DNA of 5,517 nucleotides. It comes from Sideroxydans sp. (GTDB lineage: Bacteria > Pseudomonadota > Gammaproteobacteria > Burkholderiales > Gallionellaceae). Positions 1 through 5,517 of the stretch are shown piece after piece. Each line of letters begins with the position of its first letter. Within the stretch, counting starts at the first letter, position 1. The DNA lies in contig JAGVFD010000237.1 of assembly GCA_020057805.1 (NCBI GenBank), positions 1 to 5,517 on the forward strand. The letters run 5' to 3'. The position numbers and the translations under genes are program-made. The notes under the pieces were generated by a model. That model worked only from the letters and a program-made list of their open reading frames with translations, was not told the DNA's origin and did no database searches.

Positions 1-2
1 CG

Positions 3-1073
3 GCCAAAGGTTTTGATACGCCAGCCATCATCAGAGAAATTAATCGTCGTGTGCGGGATTACCTGCCGCTGCCGCGCTTTGTCGCTGCCATTTTGATTTC
101 ACTGGATACCGAGATGCAAACCATTCAGGTATGGAACGGTGGCTGTCCGGCGGCTTTGTTGCTTAATCACGATGGCACTGAAATTTTGCACCGATTCGAG
201 TCAAATCATTTGCCCTTGGGCATTGTGTCGTCAGCGGAATTTAATGCGACGCCCGACTTTTATCGTTATTCCGCGCCGCATGGACATTTGCTCATGTGCT
301 CGGATGGCGCAACAGAAATCACCGTGGATGATGGGCGCACTTTGAGCCACGATGGTTTGCTAGCAGGTGCGACGAAAGTGGACGATGACCATCTATTCGA
401 TAGATTAGTAGGTGGAATAGAACACCATTTGCATACCTCGCTTGCTGAAGATGACATCGCCTTGATTCTGATTGAGCTGCCCGATGCAGTGCTAGATGAC
501 TCGATTGAATCTACTGACACTAGCTTTGCGCTGAAAGCGATTAAGCAAAATCCACTCTGCTACCAAAATGCACAGGGCAAAATCGCCTGGGAAATTGCGC
601 TGACACTCACCGCAAACCAGCTCAAGCGTATGGATGTCGTGCCTTTTTTATTGAATATCACGGATCAAATAGAAGGCGGCAATGCCGCAGGTAAAGTCTT
701 TTTGGTGCTGTCCGAGCTATTCAACAATGCTTTAGATCATGGGCTGCTCAAGCTTGATTCCGCCTTAAAGAATGCGCCAGAAGGGTTGGAAAATTACTTC
801 GAAGAGCGGGCTAAACGATTGGCTGAACTGGAGCATAGTCAGATAGCCATGCAATTAAGAAAGCATGTTTGCGAAGGTTGCAGTTGTTTGACGATTTTCA
901 TCAAAGACAGCGGTGATGGATTTGATTACAAGCACGACCCTATCGCTGGCGTCATACACAACAACCTGCGGCATGGACGCGGCATCGCCTTGCTGTGGAA
1001 TATATGCAGGGACTTGAGATACACAGGCAACGGATCTGAAGTGACCGCTTGTCTTGATTACACGAATGGCTAG
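3..1073 (+). CDS. SpoIIE/PP2C-type phosphatase with C-terminal RsbW-like HATPase domain (5' truncated)
   Basis: The reading frame is open to the left edge, so the N-terminus is missing; 356 residues remain. The first half (about 1-160) is the end of a PP2C/SpoIIE phosphatase fold: a WNGGCPAALL segment (family form NAGHPP), a CSDGATE segment (D at 303-305) and a late EDDIALILIEL, whose acidic pair is a usual metal ligand. The second half is an anti-sigma-type GHKL ATPase: N-box ELFNNALDHG (first Asn at 723-725), G1 box DSGDGFD (906 onward) and G2 box HGRGIALL. A long charged helical insert separates N-box and G1. In this family the phosphatase dephosphorylates a STAS antagonist protein and the ATPase domain can phosphorylate it. 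With an N-terminal receiver domain, which would lie off-window, this is the arrangement of Pseudomonas HsbR, a motility/biofilm partner-switch protein. Domain calls are strong; the HsbR parallel and flagellar role are inference, supported by flhB next door. Confidence 0.88.
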   Translation, partial: AKGFDTPAIIREINRRVRDYLPLPRFVAAILISLDTEMQTIQVWNGGCPAALLLNHDGTEILHRFESNHLPLGIVSSAEFNATPDFYRYSAPHGHLLMCSDGATEITVDDGRTLSHDGLLAGATKVDDDHLFDRLVGGIEHHLHTSLAEDDIALILIELPDAVLDDSIESTDTSFALKAIKQNPLCYQNAQGKIAWEIALTLTANQLKRMDVVPFLLNITDQIEGGNAAGKVFLVLSELFNNALDHGLLKLDSALKNAPEGLENYFEERAKRLAELEHSQIAMQLRKHVCEGCSCLTIFIKDSGDGFDYKHDPIAGVIHNNLRHGRGIALLWNICRDLRYTGNGSEVTACLDYTNG

Positions 1074-1162
1074 CGCAAGCCCAAAATTTTTTCATCCTCT
1101 CGGAATTGCCCTTGATTCCGCGCCTTGTTCTTAAGATTAAATCCGCCGCCGCTGTTGATAAT

Positions 1163-1186
1163 GCTTGTGCAAGCTCTGTGTAGAGC
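1163..1186 (+). other. Two competing small hairpins upstream of the flhB ribosome binding site
   Basis: In the 125-bp gap before flhB, GCTTG (1163-1167) can pair with CAAGC (1170-1174), and GCTCT (1173-1177) with AGAGC (1182-1186) around a GTGT loop. The two share bases 1173-1174, so they exclude each other. The second ends one base before the ribosome binding site AGGTGAG (1187-1193), which sits 5 nt from the flhB ATG. Stems of 5 bp are weak and may be chance. The rest of the gap holds no recognisable terminator or strong promoter. Confidence 0.25.
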
Positions 1187-1198
1187 AGGTGAGCCACC

Positions 1199-2380
1199 AT
1201 GGCAGAAGACAGCGATCTCGAAAAAACAGAACAGCCCTCGCAGCGCCGACTCGATCAGGCACGGGAGAAGGGACAAGTTGCGCGTTCACGCGAGTTATCC
1301 ACGTTTGTCATTTTGCTGGCGGGCGGGGGAGCGATGTTGTTTATGGGGTCGACGCTCACCCAGCAGATGATTGAGCTGTTACGCAACGGCCTCACGTTAA
1401 ACCGTGATGTGGCTTTTAATCCGCAGCTACTCATGCCACGCCTGCTCGATTTATCTGTAGATGCCTTGATCATTTTTGCCCCTGTTTTATTGGTGTTGAT
1501 GTTGGCTGCGGCATTCTCCCCGCTGTTGCTGAATGGCTGGTTGTTCAGTGTTCAATCTTTGCAGCCACAATTTTCCCGCCTCAATCCACTGGCCGGTATT
1601 GGCCGTATGTTCTCCACAAATTCACTGGTCGAATTGGGTAAAGCCGTCGCCAAGTCGGTCGTGGTGGGTGGGGTGGCGACATGGGTTATCTGGCACAACA
1701 AGGAAGCGGTGATGGAACTTGGCACCCAAAATTTGAACGTGGCGATTCCGCAAATGGGGCGGCTAATTGGCGCGAGTTTTATGGCGGTGGTGGGGGCCAT
1801 GCTGTTGATTGTGATGGTGGATGTGCCTTTTCAACTATGGGATCACAACAAGAAACTGATGATGACCAAAGAAGAGGTGCGCCAAGAATCCAAAGAGACC
1901 GAGGGCGACCCAATGGTGAAGGGACGCATCCGTAGCTTGCAACGTGAAGCAGCGCGTCGACGCATGATGGATGCTATTCCCACTGCGGATGTGGTGGTGA
2001 CCAACCCAACGCATTTCGCGGTGGCCTTGAAGTACAGCGAGAGTGGGGCGCGCGCACCTATTGTCGTGGCCAAAGGGGCAAATTTGGTGGCGCTGCGCAT
2101 GCGCGAAATTGCCGCCGAGAACCATGTGCCCATCTTAGAAGCGCCACCCTTGGCGCGTGCGTTGCATAAACATACCGAGATTGGTGAGGCCATTCCAGAA
2201 GCCTTGTATATCGCCGTGGCAGAAGTGTTGGCGTACGTCTATCAGCTGAAGCGCTATCAACAACAAGGGGGGACACGTCCCCATGAACCCGTTGAACTGC
2301 CTGTGCCTGTCGAGCTTGATCCAGCCGCAGCCAAGGACGTGTTAGCCAACAAAAATTCGGCTTACTCACTCAAGAATTGA
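1199..2380 (+). CDS. flhB: Flagellar type III export apparatus protein FlhB
   Basis: FlhB is an inner-membrane component of the flagellar export gate that switches export from rod/hook to filament substrates. The 393-residue product begins with the typical EDSDLEKTEQPSQRRLDQAR segment, a basic amphipathic N-terminus seen in FlhB. It has four hydrophobic stretches at about 34-54, 86-112, 146-166 and 187-208, then the charged linker and cytoplasmic domain. The autocleavage motif NPTH is intact at residues 269-272 (nt 2003-2014), the same numbering as in Salmonella FlhB, so cleavage between N269 and P270 is expected. The conserved ALKY and PLARALH segments follow. The C-terminus has a Pro/Glu/Val-rich tail (about 352-393), a region that varies in the family. 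The start is supported by AGGTGAG (1187-1193) 5 nt upstream. FlhB is chosen over its virulence homologues (YscU/SpaS) because of the N-terminal segment and length. The next gene is not flhA, which is unusual for a flagellar cluster. A sigma-28-like promoter overlaps its 3' end. Confidence 0.97.
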   Translation: MAEDSDLEKTEQPSQRRLDQAREKGQVARSRELSTFVILLAGGGAMLFMGSTLTQQMIELLRNGLTLNRDVAFNPQLLMPRLLDLSVDALIIFAPVLLVLMLAAAFSPLLLNGWLFSVQSLQPQFSRLNPLAGIGRMFSTNSLVELGKAVAKSVVVGGVATWVIWHNKEAVMELGTQNLNVAIPQMGRLIGASFMAVVGAMLLIVMVDVPFQLWDHNKKLMMTKEEVRQESKETEGDPMVKGRIRSLQREAARRRMMDAIPTADVVVTNPTHFAVALKYSESGARAPIVVAKGANLVALRMREIAAENHVPILEAPPLARALHKHTEIGEAIPEALYIAVAEVLAYVYQLKRYQQQGGTRPHEPVELPVPVELDPAAAKDVLANKNSAYSLKN

Positions 2381-2402
2381 TGAGAAATGCCGATAAGTGA
2401 GT
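2364..2402. repeat. 7-bp inverted repeat bracketing the sigma-28 promoter
   Basis: ACTCACT (2364-2370) and AGTGAGT (2396-2402) are perfect reverse complements. The left arm ends on the first base of the -35 element and the right arm starts on the last base of the -10 element. Arm centres are 32 bp apart, about three helical turns. This could be a split operator, or an RNA stem spanning the flhB stop in read-through transcripts. A 7-bp match at this distance can also arise by chance. Confidence 0.3.
2370..2396 (+). promoter_or_regulatory. Predicted sigma-28 (FliA) promoter for the HD-GYP/peroxidase/sensor operon
   Basis: The -10 element GCCGATAA (2389-2396) matches the FliA consensus exactly (8/8). 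The -35 element TCAAGAAT (2370-2377) matches TAAAGTTT at 5 of 8 positions and begins with TCAAG, a form I recall from Pseudomonas FliA promoters. Spacing is 11 nt, the canonical value. The promoter overlaps the last codons and stop of flhB, and predicted transcription would start near 2402-2405, giving a leader of about 35 nt before the ATG at 2438. The flagellar neighbour gene makes FliA control plausible. Sequence match only; not shown experimentally. Confidence 0.72.
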
Positions 2403-2405
2403 TAG

Positions 2406-2422
2406 TAGCCCTCATTGGGCTA
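2406..2422 (+). other. Leader hairpin at the predicted 5' end of the HD-GYP mRNA
   Basis: TAGCCC (2406-2411) pairs perfectly with GGGCTA (2417-2422) around a 5-nt loop. Allowing a 3-nt bulge, the stem extends to GTT (2401-2403) with AAC (2422-2424). No T-tract follows, so it is not a canonical intrinsic terminator. It would lie at the extreme 5' end of a transcript from the sigma-28 promoter, just upstream of the ribosome binding site. There it could stabilise the mRNA or influence translation initiation. Confidence 0.45.
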
Positions 2423-2427
2423 ACGCT

Positions 2428-2434
2428 GGAGAGG
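2428..2434 (+). promoter_or_regulatory. Ribosome binding site that fixes the HD-GYP gene start
   Basis: GGAGAGG lies just before the ATG at 2438, with its GGAG core 6 nt away. The alternative in-frame ATG at 2387 lacks a comparable site and lies upstream of the predicted sigma-28 transcription start. The 2438 start also puts the first beta strand of the receiver domain (MKVVIIDD) at the N-terminus, as in most response regulators. Confidence 0.8.
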
Positions 2435-2437
2435 ACT

Positions 2438-3496
2438 ATGAAAGTCGTAATCATTGATGACGCACAAATGAATGTGACGCTGTTGCAACATCTGGTGCGC
2501 AAGCTTCCAGATTGCGAGCCCACCTGTTTTACTGATCCTGTCCTTGCGTTGGAATGGTGTTTGAGCAACGAACCTGATTTGGTGGTCGTGGATTACATGA
2601 TGCCCAACATGAGCGGTACGGAATTGACTGAAAAATTCCGCACACGCTATCCCGACGTCCCGGTGCTGATGGTGACGGCCAATCATGAAAAGGAGTTACG
2701 CCATCAAGCTTTGCGCAATGGAGTCACTGATTTTCTCAACAAACCGCTGGATCACGTGGAGTTCCTCGCACGGGCGAAAAATATGTTGGCCTTGCGCCAG
2801 AGCCATAAAAATTTGGCCAATCGCGCTACTTGGTTAAGCGATGAAGTGCGCAAAGCAACGGCACAAATTGTGGCGCAAGAGCGCGAGATGATTTTCACAC
2901 TTGCCAAAGCGGCGGAATATCGCGACCCCGAAACGGGCGCGCACATTTTGCGCATGGCGCATTACTCAAAACACATCGCTCGCGTTTTAGGCTTGCCTGT
3001 CGAGCAACAAGATTTGTTACTGGAGTCGGCACCGATGCATGACATCGGCAAGGTGGGGACGCCCGATATGATTTTGCTCAAGCCTGGCAAGCTGACCGAG
3101 GACGAATTCAGCGTGATGAAACAACATGCGGTGATTGGCTACGAGGTGCTCAATATCAGCAGCTCACCGTTACTCAAGGTCGCCGCCGAAATTGCGCACA
3201 CCCACCATGAGAAATTTGATGGCAGCGGTTATCCGCGTGGCTTGGCAGGGCAGGCGATTCCCTTGTTTGGTCGCATCGTGGCGGTGGCGGATGTGTTTGA
3301 TGCACTCACGTCGGAGCGTCCTTACAAAAAAGCTTGGGATGTCGAGCAAGCGTTGCAGTTGTTGCGCGATGGCAGTGGCAAACACTTTGATCCCGCCTGC
3401 GTGGAGGCGTTCCTCACTGATTTTGAAGAAGTCCTCGCCATTAAAAACCAATTCATGGATGAACAAATTGAACTTCGAGATCGCACGTTTGATTAA
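2438..3496 (+). CDS. Response regulator with HD-GYP domain, predicted c-di-GMP phosphodiesterase
   Basis: The 352-residue cytoplasmic protein has a receiver domain (about 1-118), a helical linker (119-150) and an HD-GYP domain (about 151-340). The receiver holds the acidic pair D7/D8, phospho-acceptor D52 in VVVDYMMPNMSG, switch T80 and K102 in NKP. The HD-GYP domain has HDIGK (201-205) and HHEKFDGSGYP (256-266). All eight ligands expected for a trinuclear metal centre are present: E165, H169, H201, D202, H230, H256, H257 and D285. Their spacing matches, from memory, that of Persephonella PmGH. Hydrolysis of c-di-GMP, gated by phosphorylation of D52, is therefore likely. No histidine kinase is visible; the PAS sensor two genes downstream is a candidate partner only if it ends in a kinase. 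Start 2438 is preferred over the upstream ATG at 2387, which would add 17 residues without receiver homology. Likely transcribed from the sigma-28 promoter at 2370-2396. Its last 38 nt overlap the next gene. Confidence 0.93.
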   Translation: MKVVIIDDAQMNVTLLQHLVRKLPDCEPTCFTDPVLALEWCLSNEPDLVVVDYMMPNMSGTELTEKFRTRYPDVPVLMVTANHEKELRHQALRNGVTDFLNKPLDHVEFLARAKNMLALRQSHKNLANRATWLSDEVRKATAQIVAQEREMIFTLAKAAEYRDPETGAHILRMAHYSKHIARVLGLPVEQQDLLLESAPMHDIGKVGTPDMILLKPGKLTEDEFSVMKQHAVIGYEVLNISSSPLLKVAAEIAHTHHEKFDGSGYPRGLAGQAIPLFGRIVAVADVFDALTSERPYKKAWDVEQALQLLRDGSGKHFDPACVEAFLTDFEEVLAIKNQFMDEQIELRDRTFD

Positions 3497-4511
3497 ACCC
3501 AAGCCGCTTGCTTTGCTTGGTTTCATATTGATAGCTATCTGGCTAGGGTGGAACTTGTTTAGCGCCGAACAAGGGCAGCAAAAAAAGTATCAATTTAAGT
3601 CTCCTTTGGCGCAACTTGAGACGAGCTTTGAAGTGACGCAACCGCTACCAAAGTTCTTAACGTTAGAAAGCAATAAAGTGGTATTGGGGGCGCGTTTGTT
3701 TGACGATGTGCGCTTGTCATTTGATGATTCGATTAGTTGCGCGAGTTGTCATGTGTTAAGTCAGGGCGGGACGGATAACCGCTATCGCTCGGTGGGGGTG
3801 AAGGGGGAAGTAGGGAGTGTGAATGCACCCACGGTGCTGAATAGTGGATTTAATTTTGTGCAGTTTTGGGATGGCCGCGCTACCTCGTTAGAAGAACAGG
3901 TGGACGGGCCCGTGAATCATCCTAAAGAGATGGCTTCAAATTGGTCGTTGGTATTAAGCAAGCTAGAAAAAGATGAGGGCTATGTATCACAGTTTAATCG
4001 CCTGTATCCAGAAGGGATGACGGTATCTAACATCAAGAATGCCATTGCTAATTTTGAACGTTCCTTACTCACGCCTAATTCGCGTTTTGATAAATTCTTG
4101 CGTGGCGAGACGGCGGCACTTAACGTTCACGAAATTAATGGCTACGAATTATTCCAATCGTATGGCTGTGCCAGTTGTCATCAGGGCATCAATCTGGGTG
4201 GCAACATGTACGAAAAAATGGGATTGATGGGCGATTATTTTTCTGATCGCGGCAGTATCACTGAGGCAGACAATGGCCGCTTTAACGTTAATCACAATCC
4301 AGACAGTCTGCATGAATTCCGTGTGCCCAGTTTGCGTAATGTGGCACTCACTGCACCGTATTTTCATGATGGCAATGCAACTACGCTAGAGCAGGCCATT
4401 ACCATCATGGCTAAATATCAATTAGGACGTGCCATGCCTGCGGATGATTTAAATGACATCGCTGCATTTTTGCGTAGCTTAACAGGGGAGTTGGGAGGGA
4501 AGCCGCTATGA
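3459..4511 (+). CDS. Membrane-anchored di-heme cytochrome c peroxidase-family protein (CcpA/MauG type)
   Basis: The 350-residue product has a short basic N-terminus, one hydrophobic segment (about 16-33) that is either a signal peptide or an uncleaved anchor, and a periplasmic di-heme domain. Two c-type haem sites are visible: CASCH at 94-98 and CASCH at 237-241. Family segments include NAPTVLNSGFNFVQFWDGRA (122-141), FERSLLTPNSRFDKFLRGE (199-217), VPSLRNVALTAPYFHDG (289-305) and a C-terminal AKYQLGR...IAAFLRSLTGE. M317 lies 76 residues after H241, close to the spacing I recall for the axial Met of the high-potential haem in the Pseudomonas peroxidase, so it is the likely sixth ligand. The family reduces H2O2 with electrons from small cytochromes or oxidises other substrates; which applies here is not visible. 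The start is uncertain: ATG 3459 lies inside the HD-GYP gene (38-nt overlap) without a Shine-Dalgarno sequence. TTG 3468, with GGATGA 5 nt upstream, and TTG 3489 are alternatives. The 3' end overlaps the sensor gene by ATGA, so co-expression with the sensor is likely. Confidence 0.9.
   Translation: MNKLNFEIARLIKPKPLALLGFILIAIWLGWNLFSAEQGQQKKYQFKSPLAQLETSFEVTQPLPKFLTLESNKVVLGARLFDDVRLSFDDSISCASCHVLSQGGTDNRYRSVGVKGEVGSVNAPTVLNSGFNFVQFWDGRATSLEEQVDGPVNHPKEMASNWSLVLSKLEKDEGYVSQFNRLYPEGMTVSNIKNAIANFERSLLTPNSRFDKFLRGETAALNVHEINGYELFQSYGCASCHQGINLGGNMYEKMGLMGDYFSDRGSITEADNGRFNVNHNPDSLHEFRVPSLRNVALTAPYFHDGNATTLEQAITIMAKYQLGRAMPADDLNDIAAFLRSLTGELGGKPL
4493..4500 (+). promoter_or_regulatory. Strong ribosome binding site for the sensor gene
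   Basis: GGGAGGGA lies 7 nt before ATG 4508, inside the last codons of the peroxidase gene. It supports this start and a translationally coupled pair (ATGA overlap at 4508-4511). Confidence 0.75.
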
Positions 4512-5517
4512 ACTTCTCGCCCTTAAAAAGCCTACTTTGGTTATGCTCTTTTACCTTATTAGGGTGGCTTTATCATCAATCAGATCAAGTCAATATTGAG
4601 TTACACCTACGCACGGTGCAGCACTTTGAGCAGTTGCACCAGCAAGATGCGCGTTTAAATCAATACGTGTTGCAAGCACGTTATGGTCAGCTCAAAAATT
4701 ACGATCCGCTCGTAAGTACGCAACAAGAAATAGAGAGCGTATTGGTAGCCTTGACGCAAGACAAGGCAGACTACTTCCGCCAAGGTGAGGCCCCCATCCA
4801 GCAAGCATTTACGCACTACCGCAGCTTGTTCAAAAAAAAATCCGAAGTGTTGGAACAATTCAAATCGCATAACGCGGTGTTGCGTAATTCCTTGCGTTAC
4901 TTTCCCTTGGCTGCGCATGCTCAACTGGAACATATGGCGGCGGGGTCAAGTCGTGAAGTGCAACTACACGAAGTGTTGGATGATGTATTACTGTTTGACC
5001 AACATGCCAGCACAGCATTGAAAGCTTCCATTGAAAAATCCATCCTTACGCTGAAAAAAAATGGCTCTCAACATGATGCGGCTATTGACGAGCTAGCCAG
5101 ACATGTAGACATCATCTTGACCCACAAGCCTGAAGTGGATCAGTTTGTACATGACATCACGCAGTCACAAACTACAGCGCAAGCGGATACCATTTTTAAT
5201 CTCTATGGTGAATTATTTACCCAACGCGAACGACAAGCAGCCCGTTACAAGTTAGCGTTGGCCTTGTTAGCGGCATTGATGTTGGGTTATGTCGCTTGGG
5301 TGTTAGCTCGGTTACAGCGCGCGCGCAGCACTTTGGCAGCTTCATTGCGTGAAGTGGAATTTCAAAAATATGCGCTGGATCAACATTCCATCGTTAGCAT
5401 CGCCGACCGTGGCGGGAAAATTCTCTATACCAACGATAAGTTCAGCGAGGTTAGCCGGTACCGTCGTGATGAATTGCTAGGACAGGATCATCGGGTATTG
5501 AATTCAGGCTATCACCC
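4508..5517 (+). CDS. Membrane sensor with all-helical periplasmic (DAHL-like) domain and PAS domain (3' truncated)
   Basis: The frame stays open from ATG 4508 to the window edge, giving 336 visible residues. A hydrophobic segment at about 6-22 and a second at about 248-270 enclose a periplasmic region of some 225 residues that reads as almost entirely helical. Its start contains LNQYVLQARYGQLKNYDPLV (51-70), which resembles what I recall of the DAHL (double all-helical ligand-binding) sensor domain. After the second membrane segment come a short helical linker and the start of a PAS domain from about residue 286 (KYALDQHSIVSIADRGGKIL, 287-306, then YTNDKFSEVSRYRRDELLGQ), cut off at the edge. 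The output module is not visible; a histidine kinase or GGDEF/EAL domain is typical for such proteins. It shares ATGA with the peroxidase gene, suggesting that the periplasmic domain senses a product, substrate or state connected with that enzyme (inference). Two poly-A runs (4832-4840 and 5054-5061) lie in the coding sequence. The two-TM/PAS layout is firm; the DAHL label is moderately sure. Confidence 0.85.
   Translation, partial: MNFSPLKSLLWLCSFTLLGWLYHQSDQVNIELHLRTVQHFEQLHQQDARLNQYVLQARYGQLKNYDPLVSTQQEIESVLVALTQDKADYFRQGEAPIQQAFTHYRSLFKKKSEVLEQFKSHNAVLRNSLRYFPLAAHAQLEHMAAGSSREVQLHEVLDDVLLFDQHASTALKASIEKSILTLKKNGSQHDAAIDELARHVDIILTHKPEVDQFVHDITQSQTTAQADTIFNLYGELFTQRERQAARYKLALALLAALMLGYVAWVLARLQRARSTLAASLREVEFQKYALDQHSIVSIADRGGKILYTNDKFSEVSRYRRDELLGQDHRVLNSGYH

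Noticed and set aside
1067..1081. Possible sigma-54 site (TGGC...GC) at the end of the phosphatase gene
   Set aside because: The GG-to-GC distance is one base short of the required 10 nt and the flanking bases do not match.
1138..1161. TAAA followed by GTTGATAA upstream of flhB as a second sigma-28 promoter
   Set aside because: The gap between TAAA and the -10-like box is 12 nt rather than the expected 15, and the sequence at the correct -35 position (1135-1142) matches only 2 of 8. A sigma-70 reading is also weak, as no good -35 lies about 17 nt before GATAAT (1157-1162).
1835..2369. Several overlapping minus-strand open frames across flhB
   Set aside because: They mirror a strongly conserved gene on the other strand and show no recognisable domains or independent ribosome sites.
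2401..2424. Hairpin after flhB as an intrinsic terminator
   Set aside because: No T-tract follows the stem; the downstream bases are the ribosome site of the next gene.
2387..2437. Earlier ATG (2387) as start of the HD-GYP gene
   Set aside because: It lacks a good ribosome site, would lie upstream of the predicted transcription start, and adds residues before the canonical receiver beta strand.
3135..3458. A long upstream extension of the peroxidase reading frame (ATG 3135) inside the HD-GYP gene
   Set aside because: This part overlaps the conserved HD-GYP catalytic region in another frame, and its translation (Arg/Ser/Cys-rich) has no family resemblance. The frame is simply open by chance, and the peroxidase begins near 3459.
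4655..5021. Open frames on both strands within the sensor gene (minus strand 4655-4933 and plus strand 4785-5021)
   Set aside because: The frame starting at 4508 has a strong ribosome site, an ATGA overlap with the preceding gene and a coherent TM-helical-TM-PAS product; the others are out-of-frame shadows.

Overview
The window carries five protein-coding genes, all on the + strand, in a compact proteobacterial layout. Base composition is balanced and gene spacing tight. The presence of flhB, a sigma-28-type promoter and c-di-GMP-related genes points to a motile Gram-negative bacterium. A beta- or gammaproteobacterium is my best guess, but no rRNA or species marker is present, so this is inference.

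Left part (1-2380): the 3' part of a two-domain regulator (SpoIIE/PP2C-type phosphatase plus an RsbW-like HATPase domain, HsbR-like) is followed, after a 125-bp gap, by a complete flhB. FlhB is the substrate-specificity switch of the flagellar export apparatus, and its autocleavage NPTH motif is intact. This part looks like the edge of a flagellar/motility locus. The usual partner flhA does not follow.

Right part (2370-5517): a well-formed sigma-28 (FliA) promoter overlaps the last codons of flhB, with an exact GCCGATAA -10 at the canonical 11-nt spacing. It is placed to drive three tightly packed genes. These are a REC-HD-GYP response regulator (predicted c-di-GMP phosphodiesterase with all eight expected metal ligands), a membrane-anchored di-heme cytochrome c peroxidase-like protein whose start lies inside the HD-GYP gene, and a membrane sensor with an all-helical periplasmic domain (DAHL-like) followed by a PAS domain and cut by the window edge. 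The last two genes overlap by ATGA.

Working model (inference): flagellar-phase transcription by FliA turns on an envelope module in which a periplasmic di-heme redox enzyme and a transmembrane DAHL-PAS sensor are made together with a c-di-GMP-degrading response regulator. This would link periplasmic redox or peroxide state to the motile/sessile decision. The HsbR-like phosphatase/kinase upstream fits the same theme, because its Pseudomonas counterpart acts on FlgM/sigma-28 and c-di-GMP. The output domain of the sensor lies beyond the window and would decide much of this. No RNA genes, mobile elements, CRISPR arrays or convincing intrinsic terminators were seen.
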